From Elusimicrobiota bacterium (GTDB lineage Bacteria > Elusimicrobiota > Elusimicrobia > JACQJP01): a DNA stretch of 57,781 nucleotides. The notes under the pieces were generated by a model. The model was not told the DNA's origin, did no database searches, and saw nothing but the letters and a program-made list of their open reading frames with translations. Shown piece after piece: positions 48,559 to 57,559 of this stretch (position 1 is the stretch's first letter; each line of letters opens with the position of its first letter). Location of the stretch: the NCBI GenBank assembly GCA_016204975.1, contig JACQJP010000022.1, positions 1-57,781 of the forward strand. The letters are read 5' to 3'. The position numbers and the translations under genes are program-made.

Positions 48559-49655
48559 GTTCCCAACCAAAAGTCTTTCACCTCATCACCAGCACCCACC
48601 TGGGAGGAACGGAACGGTTTCTCTGGACCATTCTGAAACGCCTGCGCGGCGAGTTTGAGTTCGAGGTAGGCTACCTCAAGGAGCACGGGGAGATCGGCCG
48701 CCAGATCCAGGACCTGGGGATCCCCCTGCGCTGGGTGGGGGGAAATCCATTGCGCTTGTACCGATGGCTCAAGGATGGCCGCCCCCGGATCCTCCATACC
48801 TACATGTACCGGGGCAACCTCCTGGGTAGGCTCCTGGGAAAGGGCCTGGCCCGGGTTCCGGCGCTTCTGGCCAGCCAAAGGGCCATGGATTACTGGGCAA
48901 GATTTCCTCACTGGCGCTTGAGCGCTGCCCTGAGCCGCCGCTGGGACGACCTCCTGCTGGTCAATTCCGAAAACCTGCGAGGCCTTCTCTTGAAAAAAAA
49001 CTTCCCGGCCTCCAAGCTCCGGGTGGTTCGAGGCTGCGCGGAGTTCCACCCCGCCCGCGCGACGTCCCCCCGAGAGACTCTGCGCAAAGCCTTCGGCCTC
49101 CCCGACCCCGCCTACGTCCTAGGCTCCCTCATGCGCCTGGATCCTCAAAAATACTCCGACCGGCTCCTGCTCCTGGCCGAGCGCGCGCTCTCAAAATTTC
49201 CGGACCTCTATCTTTTGATCGCCGGAGACGGCCCCGATCGGAAAAAAATCGAATCGGGACTTCCCCGCTTAGGCTCCCATGCCAACAGAATCCGCCTGGT
49301 GGGATGGCAAAACCCTGCTACGGATTTTCTCCGCCTTTTAGACGCCTTCTTTCTGCTGTCTCGAGATGAGGGCCTTCCCAACGCGATCATGGAGGCCATG
49401 CAAAGCGAGGTGGTCTGTATCGCCAGCGCGGTGGGGGGAACCCCCGAAATCATCCAACACGGCGAAACAGGCTACCTCGTTGCGGATGGAGACATCGAGG
49501 CCCTGTTGGAAACAGTGACCCATCTTAGGAAAAATCCCTCCGAGGTTCGTTGCGTGGTCTCCCAAGCGAAAAAATTGATCGAAACCAAATTCTCAACTGA
49601 TATAATGGTTCAAAAAGTCAGGGAGCTCTACCTCCAGCTCCTGCAAAAATCATGA
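48555..49655 (+). CDS. Glycosyltransferase family 4
   Basis: GT-B fold enzyme of 366 residues: acceptor half with HLITSTHLGGTERFLW, donor half with LRLDPQKYSDRLLLLAE, LIAGDGPDR, IRLVGWQ and the E-x7-E motif in SRDEGLPNAIMEAMQSEV, then GGTPEIIQHGETGYLV. Retaining, NDP-sugar dependent; the sugar is unknown. The ATG at 48555 overlaps the previous stop and its own stop overlaps the next start. Confidence 0.87.
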   Translation: MSSQPKVFHLITSTHLGGTERFLWTILKRLRGEFEFEVGYLKEHGEIGRQIQDLGIPLRWVGGNPLRLYRWLKDGRPRILHTYMYRGNLLGRLLGKGLARVPALLASQRAMDYWARFPHWRLSAALSRRWDDLLLVNSENLRGLLLKKNFPASKLRVVRGCAEFHPARATSPRETLRKAFGLPDPAYVLGSLMRLDPQKYSDRLLLLAERALSKFPDLYLLIAGDGPDRKKIESGLPRLGSHANRIRLVGWQNPATDFLRLLDAFFLLSRDEGLPNAIMEAMQSEVVCIASAVGGTPEIIQHGETGYLVADGDIEALLETVTHLRKNPSEVRCVVSQAKKLIETKFSTDIMVQKVRELYLQLLQKS

Positions 49656-50374
49656 ACCTTCCCGAAACCCCGGAGATCTCGCTGCTGGTGCCGATCTTCA
49701 ATGAAAGGCGCAGCCTCCCCCGGATTCTCCCCAAGCTCTGCGCCCTGGAAATCCAAAAAGAAATCATCCTGGTGGACGACGGCTCCACCGATGGCAGCCG
49801 GCAGTGGCTCGAGGAGTTCCTCCGCCAAAACTCCCATCCGGGTCTCAAGCTCCTGAAGCACCCCAAAAACCGAGGCAAGGGAGCCGCCCTACAGACCGCC
49901 GCCGGCACCTTACGGGGAAGATTCTGCGTCATTCAGGACGCGGATTTAGAATATGACCCGCGCTACCTCCCGGAACTCCTGGGTCCCCTGAAGCGCCGTG
50001 AGGCCGAGGCGGTCTACGGCTCCCGCATCCTTAGCCCGGACTCCAAGATATTCAGCCCCCTGTATCTGAAGGGCAATCAACTCCTGACCGGACTCATCAA
50101 CTGCCTCTGCGGGTCCAGCCTGACGGACGCCTACACCGGATACAAGGCCTTTACCCGTCAGACCCTCCTGGAGCTGGATCTACAATCCAGGGGATTTGAG
50201 GTGGAGGCGGAGATCTCCGTCAAACTGGCCCTGCGCGGAAAAAGGATCGTGGAGATTCCCATCGCCTTCCAGGCCCGGAGCCGCCAAGAGGGGAAGAAGA
50301 TCTGCTGGACCGATGCGGTCCGTGGCCTCTACACCATTTTGGGAACATGGCTTGGGGAAAAGCGAAGGTCTTAA
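49652..50374 (+). CDS. Glycosyltransferase family 2 (dolichyl/undecaprenyl-phosphate type), first
   Basis: GT-A enzyme of 240 residues: ISLLVPIFNERRSLPRILPKL, IILVDDGSTDGSRQWL, HPKNRGKGAALQTA and the DxD-like VIQDADLEYDPRYLPELL; then VYGSRIL and TDAYTGYKAFTRQTL. The pattern is that of polyprenyl-phosphate sugar synthases, so it may load a sugar on the lipid carrier used by the YfhO-type proteins. No C-terminal membrane helices. Confidence 0.85.
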   Translation: MNLPETPEISLLVPIFNERRSLPRILPKLCALEIQKEIILVDDGSTDGSRQWLEEFLRQNSHPGLKLLKHPKNRGKGAALQTAAGTLRGRFCVIQDADLEYDPRYLPELLGPLKRREAEAVYGSRILSPDSKIFSPLYLKGNQLLTGLINCLCGSSLTDAYTGYKAFTRQTLLELDLQSRGFEVEAEISVKLALRGKRIVEIPIAFQARSRQEGKKICWTDAVRGLYTILGTWLGEKRRS

Positions 50375-51117
50375 TCGTCCTGCCCGCCTACAACGCGGCC
50401 AAGACCCTGGAAGCGACGGTGCGGGAAATCCCCAAAGAGCTTTGCCGGGATATCCTGCTGGTGGATGACGGCTCGCAAGATCAGACCTTCGCCCTGGCCC
50501 AAAGCCTGGGCCTGCGAGCCATCCGCCACGGCGCAAACCGAGGCTACGGCGCCAACCAGAAAACCTGCTACCTGGAAGCCCTCAAAACCGACGCCCAGGT
50601 CATTTTGATGATCCACCCGGACTACCAATACGACCCGGGACTGACCCCATACCTCGTCGGTTTGATCCGCGACGGCATCTGCGACGTGGTGTTGGGCAAC
50701 CGCATCCGGACACGGCGGGAGGCTCTGGCGGGGGGGATGCCGGTTTATAAATATTTGGCCAACCGCGCCCTCTCCCTCCTGGAAAACCTCTGGATGGGAC
50801 AGAACCTGGGGGAATGGCACACCGGCCTGCGGGCCTACTCCCGCAAGGTCTTAGAAACCGTGCGGTGGGAGGACAACTCGGATGATTTCGTGTTCGATCA
50901 GCAGATGCTGTTTCAAATCTCCCTGGCTGGCTTCCGCATCGGGGACATCCCCACCCCCGCCCGATACTTTTCCGAAGCCTCCTCCATTCACTTTCGGCCC
51001 AGCCTCCTCTACGGGCTCCAGACCCTGGGGTGGCTCCTCCTGGCCGTCCTCTACCGGTGGAGAATCTACCGCCACCCCCGCCTGGCGCCCAAAAAGCCTC
51101 TGCAGCAAAAATGCTAA
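50347..51117 (+). CDS. Glycosyltransferase family 2, second
   Basis: GT-A enzyme of 256 residues, paralogous to the gene before it: VLIVLPAYNAAKTLEATVREIP, ILLVDDGSQDQTFALA, HGANRGYGANQKTCYLEAL, MIHPDYQYDPGL in the DxD position, VLGNRI and TGLRAYSRKVLE. One hydrophobic segment near the C-terminus (LQTLGWLLLAVLY) may anchor it. It overlaps the previous gene by 28 bp. Confidence 0.85.
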   Translation: MAWGKAKVLIVLPAYNAAKTLEATVREIPKELCRDILLVDDGSQDQTFALAQSLGLRAIRHGANRGYGANQKTCYLEALKTDAQVILMIHPDYQYDPGLTPYLVGLIRDGICDVVLGNRIRTRREALAGGMPVYKYLANRALSLLENLWMGQNLGEWHTGLRAYSRKVLETVRWEDNSDDFVFDQQMLFQISLAGFRIGDIPTPARYFSEASSIHFRPSLLYGLQTLGWLLLAVLYRWRIYRHPRLAPKKPLQQKC

Positions 51118-51138
51118 CATCTCCCTCTACTTCCCATC

Positions 51139-52161
51139 ATGCCGCTTTATCTCTACACGATCCTCTGCAGCTTCCTGCTGGCTCTGCTTTCCACGCCTCT
51201 TTTCCGCATGCTGGCCCTGCGCCTGAACATCCAGGACGCCCCCGCCGCACCCGTCAAAACCCACGCCCAAACCGTTCCCCAGCTCGGAGGGGCGGCCATC
51301 TGGCTGGGTTTTATCGGCACCCTGACCGCAATACGGCTGTTTACCCAGTTTCCGACCGGAACCCTCTACAACCTGCGGGGCCTCTACCTCGGCAGCACCC
51401 TGATCTTCCTGTTGGGGCTGATGGACGACTGGAAAAAACCGAAGGGGCTGCACTTCAAAACAAAATTTCTGATCCAAATTCTCGCCGCCCTCCTGCTCAC
51501 CCTCTACGGGGTGCGGATTCACTTCATCCAGCCGGACCTGGTGGCTATCCTGCTGACCCTGCTGTGGGTGGTGGGAATCACCAACGCCCTCAACCTCATC
51601 GACGTTATGGACGGACTTTGCCCGCTGCAGGCCGCCGTCGCCTCCCTGGGATTTCTCTGGATCACCCTTCCCTCGGAAAACATCTACGTCAACTTCGCCG
51701 CGGCCGCCCTATCGGGAGCCTGTCTGGGCTTTCTGCCTTACAACCTTTCCCAGCGCCGGAAAATCTTCCTGGGGGATGCCGGCAGCCTCTTTTTGGGATT
51801 CGCCCTGGCCTCCCTTTCCTTGGGAAGCTCCTACTCCCACTGGAACCCCCTGGGGGTCTACGCTCCCTTCCTGATCCTAGGCATTCCCCTCTATGACACC
51901 TTCCTGGTCATGATCCTGCGCCTGACGCGCAAGAAATCCCCTTTTCTCGCCAGCAAGGATCACTTCGCCTTAAGGCTCATGGCGCTGGGTTTTTCCAAGA
52001 CGGAGATATTGGCCCTCACCTCTGCCGCGGGGCTGCTGCTTTCCCTCTGCGCCTTTCTCATCACCCAGGTCTCCACCACCTGGGCTCTCTGGGTCTATGC
52101 CGTAGCCGGCATTGAGCTTCTATTGATCAGCTGGAAAATCGCTAAAATTCCGATGGGATGA
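51139..52161 (+). CDS. wecA: WecA/MraY-family undecaprenyl-phosphate sugar-1-phosphate transferase
   Basis: Polytopic enzyme (340 residues, about ten helices) that starts glycan assembly by moving a sugar phosphate to undecaprenyl phosphate. Family motifs: PQLGGAAIWLGF, D96-D97 in GLMDDWKKPKGL, NALNLIDVMDGL, and FLGDAGSLFLGF, plus the cytoplasmic SKDHFALRLMALGFS loop. The WecA/TagO branch is more likely than MraY because of its place among glycosyltransferases and the absence of mur genes. The symbol denotes the family, not the exact sugar. Confidence 0.82.
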   Translation: MPLYLYTILCSFLLALLSTPLFRMLALRLNIQDAPAAPVKTHAQTVPQLGGAAIWLGFIGTLTAIRLFTQFPTGTLYNLRGLYLGSTLIFLLGLMDDWKKPKGLHFKTKFLIQILAALLLTLYGVRIHFIQPDLVAILLTLLWVVGITNALNLIDVMDGLCPLQAAVASLGFLWITLPSENIYVNFAAAALSGACLGFLPYNLSQRRKIFLGDAGSLFLGFALASLSLGSSYSHWNPLGVYAPFLILGIPLYDTFLVMILRLTRKKSPFLASKDHFALRLMALGFSKTEILALTSAAGLLLSLCAFLITQVSTTWALWVYAVAGIELLLISWKIAKIPMG

Positions 52162-53501
52162 CCACCCACGTTGACGTCTTAGTCCTGGGGGCTGGCCTGG
52201 CCGGGCTTTCCTGCGCCTACCATCTGCAAAAAGAAACCTCCAAAAAAATCAGGGTCCTGGTCGCGGAAAAAAAGAGCTCCGTGGGAGGCCTGGCAGGGTC
52301 GGTCCGGCAGGAGGGATTTACCTTCGATTACACCGGGCACCTGCTGCACCTGCACACCCCCTACGGAAAACGTCTTATTCTGGACCTTCTAAAAGGAAAC
52401 ACCCTCCAGCACCAAAGGCGGTCCTGGATCTATTCGCAAAAAACCCTCACCCGCTATCCCTTTCAGGCCAACACCTTCGGGCTGCCCACCGCGACCGTCC
52501 GGGAGTGCGTCACGGGGTTTCTCCGAAGCCTCCGGCGCGCAGAGCTCCAAAAATCCGACAAAAATCCTTCCTTCCAGGACTGGGCCCTGGCCACATTTGG
52601 AGAGGGGATCTGCAGACACTTCATGTTTCCCTACAACCGCAAGCTCTGGCGGGCCCCCTTGAGCGAAATGACTCCGGAGTGGGTGGCCCCATTCGTTCCC
52701 CGCTCCCAATTAGAGGAAGTGCTCTACGGAGCCCTCGCCCCCCAAAAAAAATTTTTCGGTTACAACGCCACTTTCCGCTACCCCAAAAAGGGCGGGACCC
52801 AGGCCTTGGCCGGCGCCCTGGCCGAACGCATCTCCCACATCGTCACAAACGCTCCGGCCACCCATGTGGATTTAAAACGAAAGAGGGTCGAGATAGAGGG
52901 AGTGGGGGAGGTAGCCTATGAGATATTGGTAACTACCCTGCCCCTGCCCCACTTCCTGGACTTAGCCGGCGCTCTGCCGGAAGGCCTCCGCCTGGCCCGC
53001 CGAGGATTGCGCTATGCCGGCGTCTTGTGCCTCAACCTAGGGGTCAACCGCCCTCGAATCTCCCAGGCCCACTGGATATACTTCCCCGAAAAAAGCTTTC
53101 CCTTCTATCGCGTCGGATTCTATTCCAACTTCTCCCCGCATGCCGCCCCCCCAGGCACCAGTTCCCTCTACATTGAGTTTGCCCGACCCGGATTCACGGA
53201 CCCCCTGACTCCGTTCGGGTCCTTTCCCCTCCGTGAGATGGAGAAGACTGCCTGGCAGAATCTTTCGCGCTGCGGGCTGCTGAAGGGCCGGGACCGCCCG
53301 GTCGTGAGCCGCTGGCTCCCCATCCCCTGCGCCTATGTGATCTATGACCGGCACCGTCGCCAGGCCTTGCCCTTCATCCAGAAATTCCTGCTCAAAAACC
53401 ATGTCCATTCCATCGGGCGCTACGGCGCCTGGAAGTACTCCTTCATGGAGGAAGCCATCCTGGACGGGAAAAAAACCGCCGAGGCCATCCTCGCAGGATG
53501 A
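52158..53501 (+). CDS. FAD-dependent amine-oxidase/UDP-galactopyranose-mutase-like protein
   Basis: Product of 447 residues with an N-terminal FAD-binding motif DVLVLGAGLAGLSCAYHL, then SSVGGLAGSVRQEGFTFDYTGHLLHL, and HFMFPYNRKLWRAPLSEMTPEWV, which resembles the N-terminal domain of UDP-galactopyranose mutase and of related flavoproteins in glycan clusters. The second half is amine-oxidase-like (FRYPKKGGTQALAGALAERI, HSIGRYGAWKYSFMEEAILDGKKTAEAI). The product could be a UDP-sugar furanose form, but this is inference. ATG overlaps the previous gene by 4 bp. Confidence 0.75.
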   Translation: MTTHVDVLVLGAGLAGLSCAYHLQKETSKKIRVLVAEKKSSVGGLAGSVRQEGFTFDYTGHLLHLHTPYGKRLILDLLKGNTLQHQRRSWIYSQKTLTRYPFQANTFGLPTATVRECVTGFLRSLRRAELQKSDKNPSFQDWALATFGEGICRHFMFPYNRKLWRAPLSEMTPEWVAPFVPRSQLEEVLYGALAPQKKFFGYNATFRYPKKGGTQALAGALAERISHIVTNAPATHVDLKRKRVEIEGVGEVAYEILVTTLPLPHFLDLAGALPEGLRLARRGLRYAGVLCLNLGVNRPRISQAHWIYFPEKSFPFYRVGFYSNFSPHAAPPGTSSLYIEFARPGFTDPLTPFGSFPLREMEKTAWQNLSRCGLLKGRDRPVVSRWLPIPCAYVIYDRHRRQALPFIQKFLLKNHVHSIGRYGAWKYSFMEEAILDGKKTAEAILAG

Positions 53502-54661
53502 TCAAGATCCTCCACCTCATCACCCAACTGGAGTTGGGCGGGGCTCAGCAAAACACCCTTTATACCGTCCGCCACCTCGACCCCAAACTCTTCCGACCAC
53601 ATCTTGCCTACGGCCCCGGAGGAATACTGGACCCCGAGACGCAAAGCCTGCCGGTCGCCCAATCCACAGTGCCCCACCTGGGCCGCCCCATCCGCCCCCT
53701 CCAAGACCTCCTGGCCCTGCTGGAAATCTATCGAATCCTGCGCAAGGAGCGCCCGCAGATTCTTCACACCCACTCCTCCAAGGCCGGCATCCTGGGACGC
53801 TGGGCGGCTCATCTGGCCGGGGTCCCCTGCCGCATCCATACCTACCATGGCTTCGGGTTTAACCCCCGGCAGCAGGGAATCCTCCGCCGTTTGCTGATTT
53901 TTCTGGAAAGGCGTACCGCCCGCATCACCCAGGCCCTGATCTTTGTCAGCCGGGAAAATCGCGAAGAGGCGCAGCGCCTTCGAATCGCAACCTCCGCCCA
54001 ACATCACCTCATCCGAAGCGGAATCGATCTCGCCCGCTTCCCGGCCGGGCTTGAAAAACCGGATCAAAAGAGGGCGGAGCTGGGAGCGGCATCCTCATCC
54101 GTTCTCATCACCTCGGTCGGAAACTTCAAGCCCCAGAAAAACCCGCAAGACTTTTTGGAGCTGGCCCGCAGGATACTGCCCCGGCATCCTGCCGCCCGTT
54201 TCCTTTTTATAGGAAACGGACCAGGCAGGCCCAGGCTGGAGCGGTTCCTGGCCCAGAAGGGTCTCACGGAGAAGGTCCGGCTTTTGGGCTGGAGGCGGGA
54301 TGTTCCGGAGATCCTGGCGGTCACGGACCTCTTTGTCCTCACCTCCCTCTGGGAGGGGCTCCCCAGAAGCCTGGTAGAGGCCATGGCCTCGGGAGTGGCC
54401 TGCGCCGCCTATGCAGTGGGGGGAATCGGGGAGCTGATTGAGGAGGGAACCAACGGCTATACCGCTTGCCCCCAGGACCTGAACTCCCTCACCCAAAAGG
54501 TTTCTAAATTGATTGCCGATCCGGAGCTTCGCAAAACCCTGGGGGGGAACGCCAAAAAATCCATCTCCCAGGAGTTCGACATCCGCCACATGGTCCGCCG
54601 GCAAGAGGAACTCTACCAAAAACTCCTCCAGACCCCTTCGCCCACATCCTGCATACCCTAA
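53498..54661 (+). CDS. Glycosyltransferase family 4, second
   Basis: Product of 387 residues: ILHLITQLELGGAQQNTLYTVRHL, HTHSSKAGILGRWAAHLAGVPCRIHTYHGFGF in the acceptor half; SVGNFKPQKNPQDFLELARRILP, FIGNGPGRPRLE, VRLLGWRRDVPEIL and the E-x7-E motif SLWEGLPRSLVEAMASGV in the donor half. Last gene of the glycan block. The following 62 bp contain a weak 5-bp stem but no convincing terminator. Confidence 0.87.
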   Translation: MIKILHLITQLELGGAQQNTLYTVRHLDPKLFRPHLAYGPGGILDPETQSLPVAQSTVPHLGRPIRPLQDLLALLEIYRILRKERPQILHTHSSKAGILGRWAAHLAGVPCRIHTYHGFGFNPRQQGILRRLLIFLERRTARITQALIFVSRENREEAQRLRIATSAQHHLIRSGIDLARFPAGLEKPDQKRAELGAASSSVLITSVGNFKPQKNPQDFLELARRILPRHPAARFLFIGNGPGRPRLERFLAQKGLTEKVRLLGWRRDVPEILAVTDLFVLTSLWEGLPRSLVEAMASGVACAAYAVGGIGELIEEGTNGYTACPQDLNSLTQKVSKLIADPELRKTLGGNAKKSISQEFDIRHMVRRQEELYQKLLQTPSPTSCIP

Positions 54662-54723
54662 ACCGCGCGAACCTGCGCGATTTTCCGCTTTCTCCGGGCT
54701 TTCAAAAATGTTATGTAGTAAGA

Positions 54724-55803
54724 ATGGCCCACCGAATCACACTCATCCCGGGGGACGGAACCGGACCGGAGCTCGCGGAAGTCGTGCGCGACGTCGTGGA
54801 AGCCACCGAGGTTCCCATCGAATGGGAAATGGCGGAAGCCGGAGAGGCAGCCCTCAAAAAACACGGCACCCTGCTTCCCCAAAAGACCCTAGATTCCATC
54901 CGCAAAAACCGGGTGGCTCTGAAGGGGCCGATCACCACCCCCATCGGCACGGGGTTTCGCTCCGTGAACGTCGCTTTAAGGAGAGAGCTGGACCTTTACG
55001 CCTGCGTGCGACCCTGCAAGCTCTACGCCCAGGCCCCCACGCCTGCCAGGCGGGTGGACCTGGTGGTGGTGAGGGAAAACACGGAGGACCTCTATGCAGG
55101 AGTGGAATTTGCGCCCGGCAGCCCCGAAGCCAAAAAAATCGAGGAGATGGCCGATGGAAAAATCGCAAAGAACGCCGCCATCTCGATCAAACCCATCTCC
55201 GAGAAAGCCACGGAGAGACTCGTGCGCTTCGCCTTCGAGTACGCCATGCAACACAAAAGGCGCAAGGTGACCGTCGTCACCAAAGCCAACATCATGAAGT
55301 GCACCGACGGCCTTTTTTTGGAGGTGGCCCGGCAGGTGGCGAAAAAATTCGAGGGACGCGTAGAGTATGAGGAACGCCTGATTGACAACATGTGCATGCA
55401 GCTGGTGTTAAAACCCCAGTTCTACGATGTGCTGGCGCTACCCAACCTCTATGGGGACATCCTCTCCGACCTCTGCGCGGGCTTGATCGGCGGACTGGGG
55501 GTGGCGCCGGGAGCCAACTTCGGCACGGAGACGGCCCTCTTCGAAGCGGTCCACGGTTCGGCCCCGAAATATGTGGGCTTAAACAAGGTCAACCCCACCG
55601 CCCTCATCCTCTCCGCCATGCTGATGCTGCGGCACCTGGGGCAGGTGCAGGCCTCTCAAAGGTTGGAGCAGGCGGTGGCTCAGGTCTTAAGCGAAAGGCG
55701 TCACCTCACCTATGATCTGGGAGGATGCGCCACCACCCGCGAGATGGGGGAAGCCATCATCCAAAAACTCAAGGCCCTTGCAACCCATGAGATCTCCTCT
55801 TAA
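54724..55803 (+). CDS. icd: Isocitrate dehydrogenase (IDH/IMDH family)
   Basis: Oxidatively decarboxylates isocitrate to 2-oxoglutarate. The 359 residues give ITLIPGDGTGPEL, the isocitrate-binding S80-x-N82-x3-R86 (FRSVNVALRRELDLYACVRP), ENTEDLYAG, K187 in TKANIMK and NLYGDILSDLCAGLIGGLG. The short, NAD-IDH-like length is paired with HGSAPKYVGLNKVNP, where K282, Y283 and V289 align with the E. coli residues K344, Y345 and V351 that favour NADP. Cofactor use is therefore uncertain. Isopropylmalate or homoisocitrate activity is less likely because of the S-x-N-x3-R loop. Confidence 0.88.
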   Translation: MAHRITLIPGDGTGPELAEVVRDVVEATEVPIEWEMAEAGEAALKKHGTLLPQKTLDSIRKNRVALKGPITTPIGTGFRSVNVALRRELDLYACVRPCKLYAQAPTPARRVDLVVVRENTEDLYAGVEFAPGSPEAKKIEEMADGKIAKNAAISIKPISEKATERLVRFAFEYAMQHKRRKVTVVTKANIMKCTDGLFLEVARQVAKKFEGRVEYEERLIDNMCMQLVLKPQFYDVLALPNLYGDILSDLCAGLIGGLGVAPGANFGTETALFEAVHGSAPKYVGLNKVNPTALILSAMLMLRHLGQVQASQRLEQAVAQVLSERRHLTYDLGGCATTREMGEAIIQKLKALATHEISS

Positions 55804-56272
55804 AATATCCATCCGGGAAATCCAAAAGCACGACGGGATGGAGCTGGAAACCCGCCTGGAGCCCCGAGAGATTTCCTGGGAAGACGACGCGGGAGCCAGG
55901 CTGACCGAACCCTTCGCCCTGCAGATGGAGTTCTCCGTGGGCACCGACAACATCCTGGCCCAGGGAGAAGTGGAAGGAAGCTGGGAGCTGGAGTGCAGCC
56001 GCTGTCTGGAGAAATTTCAAGCCCATTTCAAGCTTCCGGTCGAAGGGATATTCGCCTTCACCCAACAAACCATTGACATGGCGGAGGAGATCCGGCAGGG
56101 AATTGTTCTTCTGATTCCCCCCAAGCCGCTGTGCCGAGCCGGCTGCCAAGGGCTCTGTTCCAACTGTGGGGCCAACAAAAATCGCGCGCCCTGTCCTTGC
56201 CGGCCGCAGCCTCCCTCCCGCTTCCAAAAATTGTCCCGCCCAAAAAAATTAAGAGACCTTCCCTGTTCATAG
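55787..56272 (+). CDS. yceD: DUF177/YceD-family protein
   Basis: Product of 161 residues with the C70-x2-C73 pair (LECSRCLEKFQAHF) typical of YceD, and a cysteine-rich end (LCRAGCQGLCSNCGANKNRAPCPC). In plants and bacteria this family is linked to 23S rRNA and large-subunit accumulation. It is found just before rpmF-plsX, as in most bacteria. ATG 55787 overlaps the end of icd by 17 bp, so the metabolic gene and the ribosomal cluster are coupled. Confidence 0.85.
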   Translation: MRSPLKISIREIQKHDGMELETRLEPREISWEDDAGARLTEPFALQMEFSVGTDNILAQGEVEGSWELECSRCLEKFQAHFKLPVEGIFAFTQQTIDMAEEIRQGIVLLIPPKPLCRAGCQGLCSNCGANKNRAPCPCRPQPPSRFQKLSRPKKLRDLPCS

Positions 56273-56283
56273 GAGATTGCACT

Positions 56284-56502
56284 ATGGCCAACCCTAAAAG
56301 AAGACACACCCGCTCCAGACGCGACATGCGCCGAGCCAGCAACTGGAGGCTTGAGATTCCCGCTCTGACGCACTGTCCCCAGTGCCACGCCGCAAAACGG
56401 ACGCACCACATCTGCCCTTCCTGCGGCTTCTACGATGGGCAGCTTCTCCGCCCGGTCAAAGAAAAGAAAAAGGGCAAGGAGTCCCCGGAGGCGGAAGGGT
56501 GA
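56284..56502 (+). CDS. rpmF: Ribosomal protein bL32
   Basis: The 72-residue product begins MANPKRRHTRSRRDMRRASNW and has a zinc ribbon with C31-x2-C34 and C44-x2-C47, so it is the zinc-binding form, like L28 in this window. It has a longer, charged C-terminal tail than usual. AGGAG stands 8 bp before the ATG. The stop overlaps the plsX GTG start. Confidence 0.93.
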   Translation: MANPKRRHTRSRRDMRRASNWRLEIPALTHCPQCHAAKRTHHICPSCGFYDGQLLRPVKEKKKGKESPEAEG

Positions 56503-57536
56503 GGATCGCCTTGGACGGCCTGGGGGGGGACTTCGGCCCCGCGCCGGTCGTAGAGGCCTGCTGCCAGGCCTTAAAGGATCTCGATTGCGAACTCCAATTG
56601 GTAGGCCCAGAAGAACGCCTCCTGCCGCTTTTGGAAAAACGGGGCCTTCTGCGGCACCCGCGCCTGAAGCTCGTGCCCGCCTCCCAGGAGATACAGATGG
56701 CAGAAGAGCCCGCCCGGGCCTGCCGGGAGAAGCCCGATTCCTCCCTCCTGGTGGCCGCCAGACAACTGGCCCAAAAAAAGGCGGACGCCATGATTTCGGC
56801 CGGAAACTCCGGGGCCGCGATGGTGGCCTCCCTGTGGAGCCTGAAACGCATCCCCGGGGTCCTGCGCCCGGCCATCGCCGTCCCCTTTCCCACCCTGCGG
56901 GGAGCCTCCATCCTGCTGGATGCCGGAGCCAACTCCGACTGCAAGCCTTGGCACCTGCTGCAGTTCGCCCAGATGGGGATCCAATACTGCCGGACAGTGT
57001 TGAAAATTGAAAATCCCTCCGTAGGCATTCTCTCCATTGGAGAGGAGGAATCCAAAGGCAACGAGCTCGTGCGGGAAACCCTGCCTCTCTTGAAAACCAG
57101 CCTCCTGCATTTTAGAGGACCCGTGGAAGGCTCCGACCTCCCTCGCGGATCTACCGACGTCGTCGTCTGCGACGGATTTGTGGGCAACGTGGCGCTCAAG
57201 CTCTGCGAAGGGGTGGCCTCCTCCATCTTCGATACCCTCCGCCGGGAGATCGCCCAAAGCGTCAGGGCCAAATGGGGGGCCCTTCTTTTAAAAAACGTCT
57301 TCCGAAAGCTCAAAAAACGCCTCAGCTACGAAGAGTATGGGGGGGCACCGCTCCTGGGGGTCCGGGGAACCGTGATCATCTGCCACGGAAAATCCAATGC
57401 GGTAGCGCTCTTCCATGCCATCCGCGTAGCCCAAGAAATCGCCGGGGCAAAAATGGAACAGCAGATCGAAGCGGCCCTCTCCCGAACAGACCACCTCCTG
57501 CCCTCCGGCCGCAACTCCTCCCTGGGGGCCCCATGA
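56499..57536 (+). CDS. plsX: Phosphate acyltransferase PlsX
   Basis: Makes acyl-phosphate from acyl-ACP for phospholipid synthesis. The 345 residues contain VRIALDGLGGDFGPAPVVEA (family GGD-x-x-P), MISAGNSGAAMVASLWSLKRIPGVLRPAI, LLDAGANSDC, NPSVGILSIGEEESKGNEL and VVCDGFVGNVALKLCEGV. The GTG at 56499 overlaps the rpmF stop and follows GGAGGCGGAAGG. The fab genes that usually follow would be beyond the window. Confidence 0.92.
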   Translation: MRIALDGLGGDFGPAPVVEACCQALKDLDCELQLVGPEERLLPLLEKRGLLRHPRLKLVPASQEIQMAEEPARACREKPDSSLLVAARQLAQKKADAMISAGNSGAAMVASLWSLKRIPGVLRPAIAVPFPTLRGASILLDAGANSDCKPWHLLQFAQMGIQYCRTVLKIENPSVGILSIGEEESKGNELVRETLPLLKTSLLHFRGPVEGSDLPRGSTDVVVCDGFVGNVALKLCEGVASSIFDTLRREIAQSVRAKWGALLLKNVFRKLKKRLSYEEYGGAPLLGVRGTVIICHGKSNAVALFHAIRVAQEIAGAKMEQQIEAALSRTDHLLPSGRNSSLGAP

Positions 57537-57559
57537 AGCTAAGGGTCCGTGAAGAAATT

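Noticed and set aside
54662-54723. A terminator between the last glycosyltransferase and icd
   Set aside because: Only a 5-bp CGCGC/GCGCG stem followed by a short T run; too weak to call.
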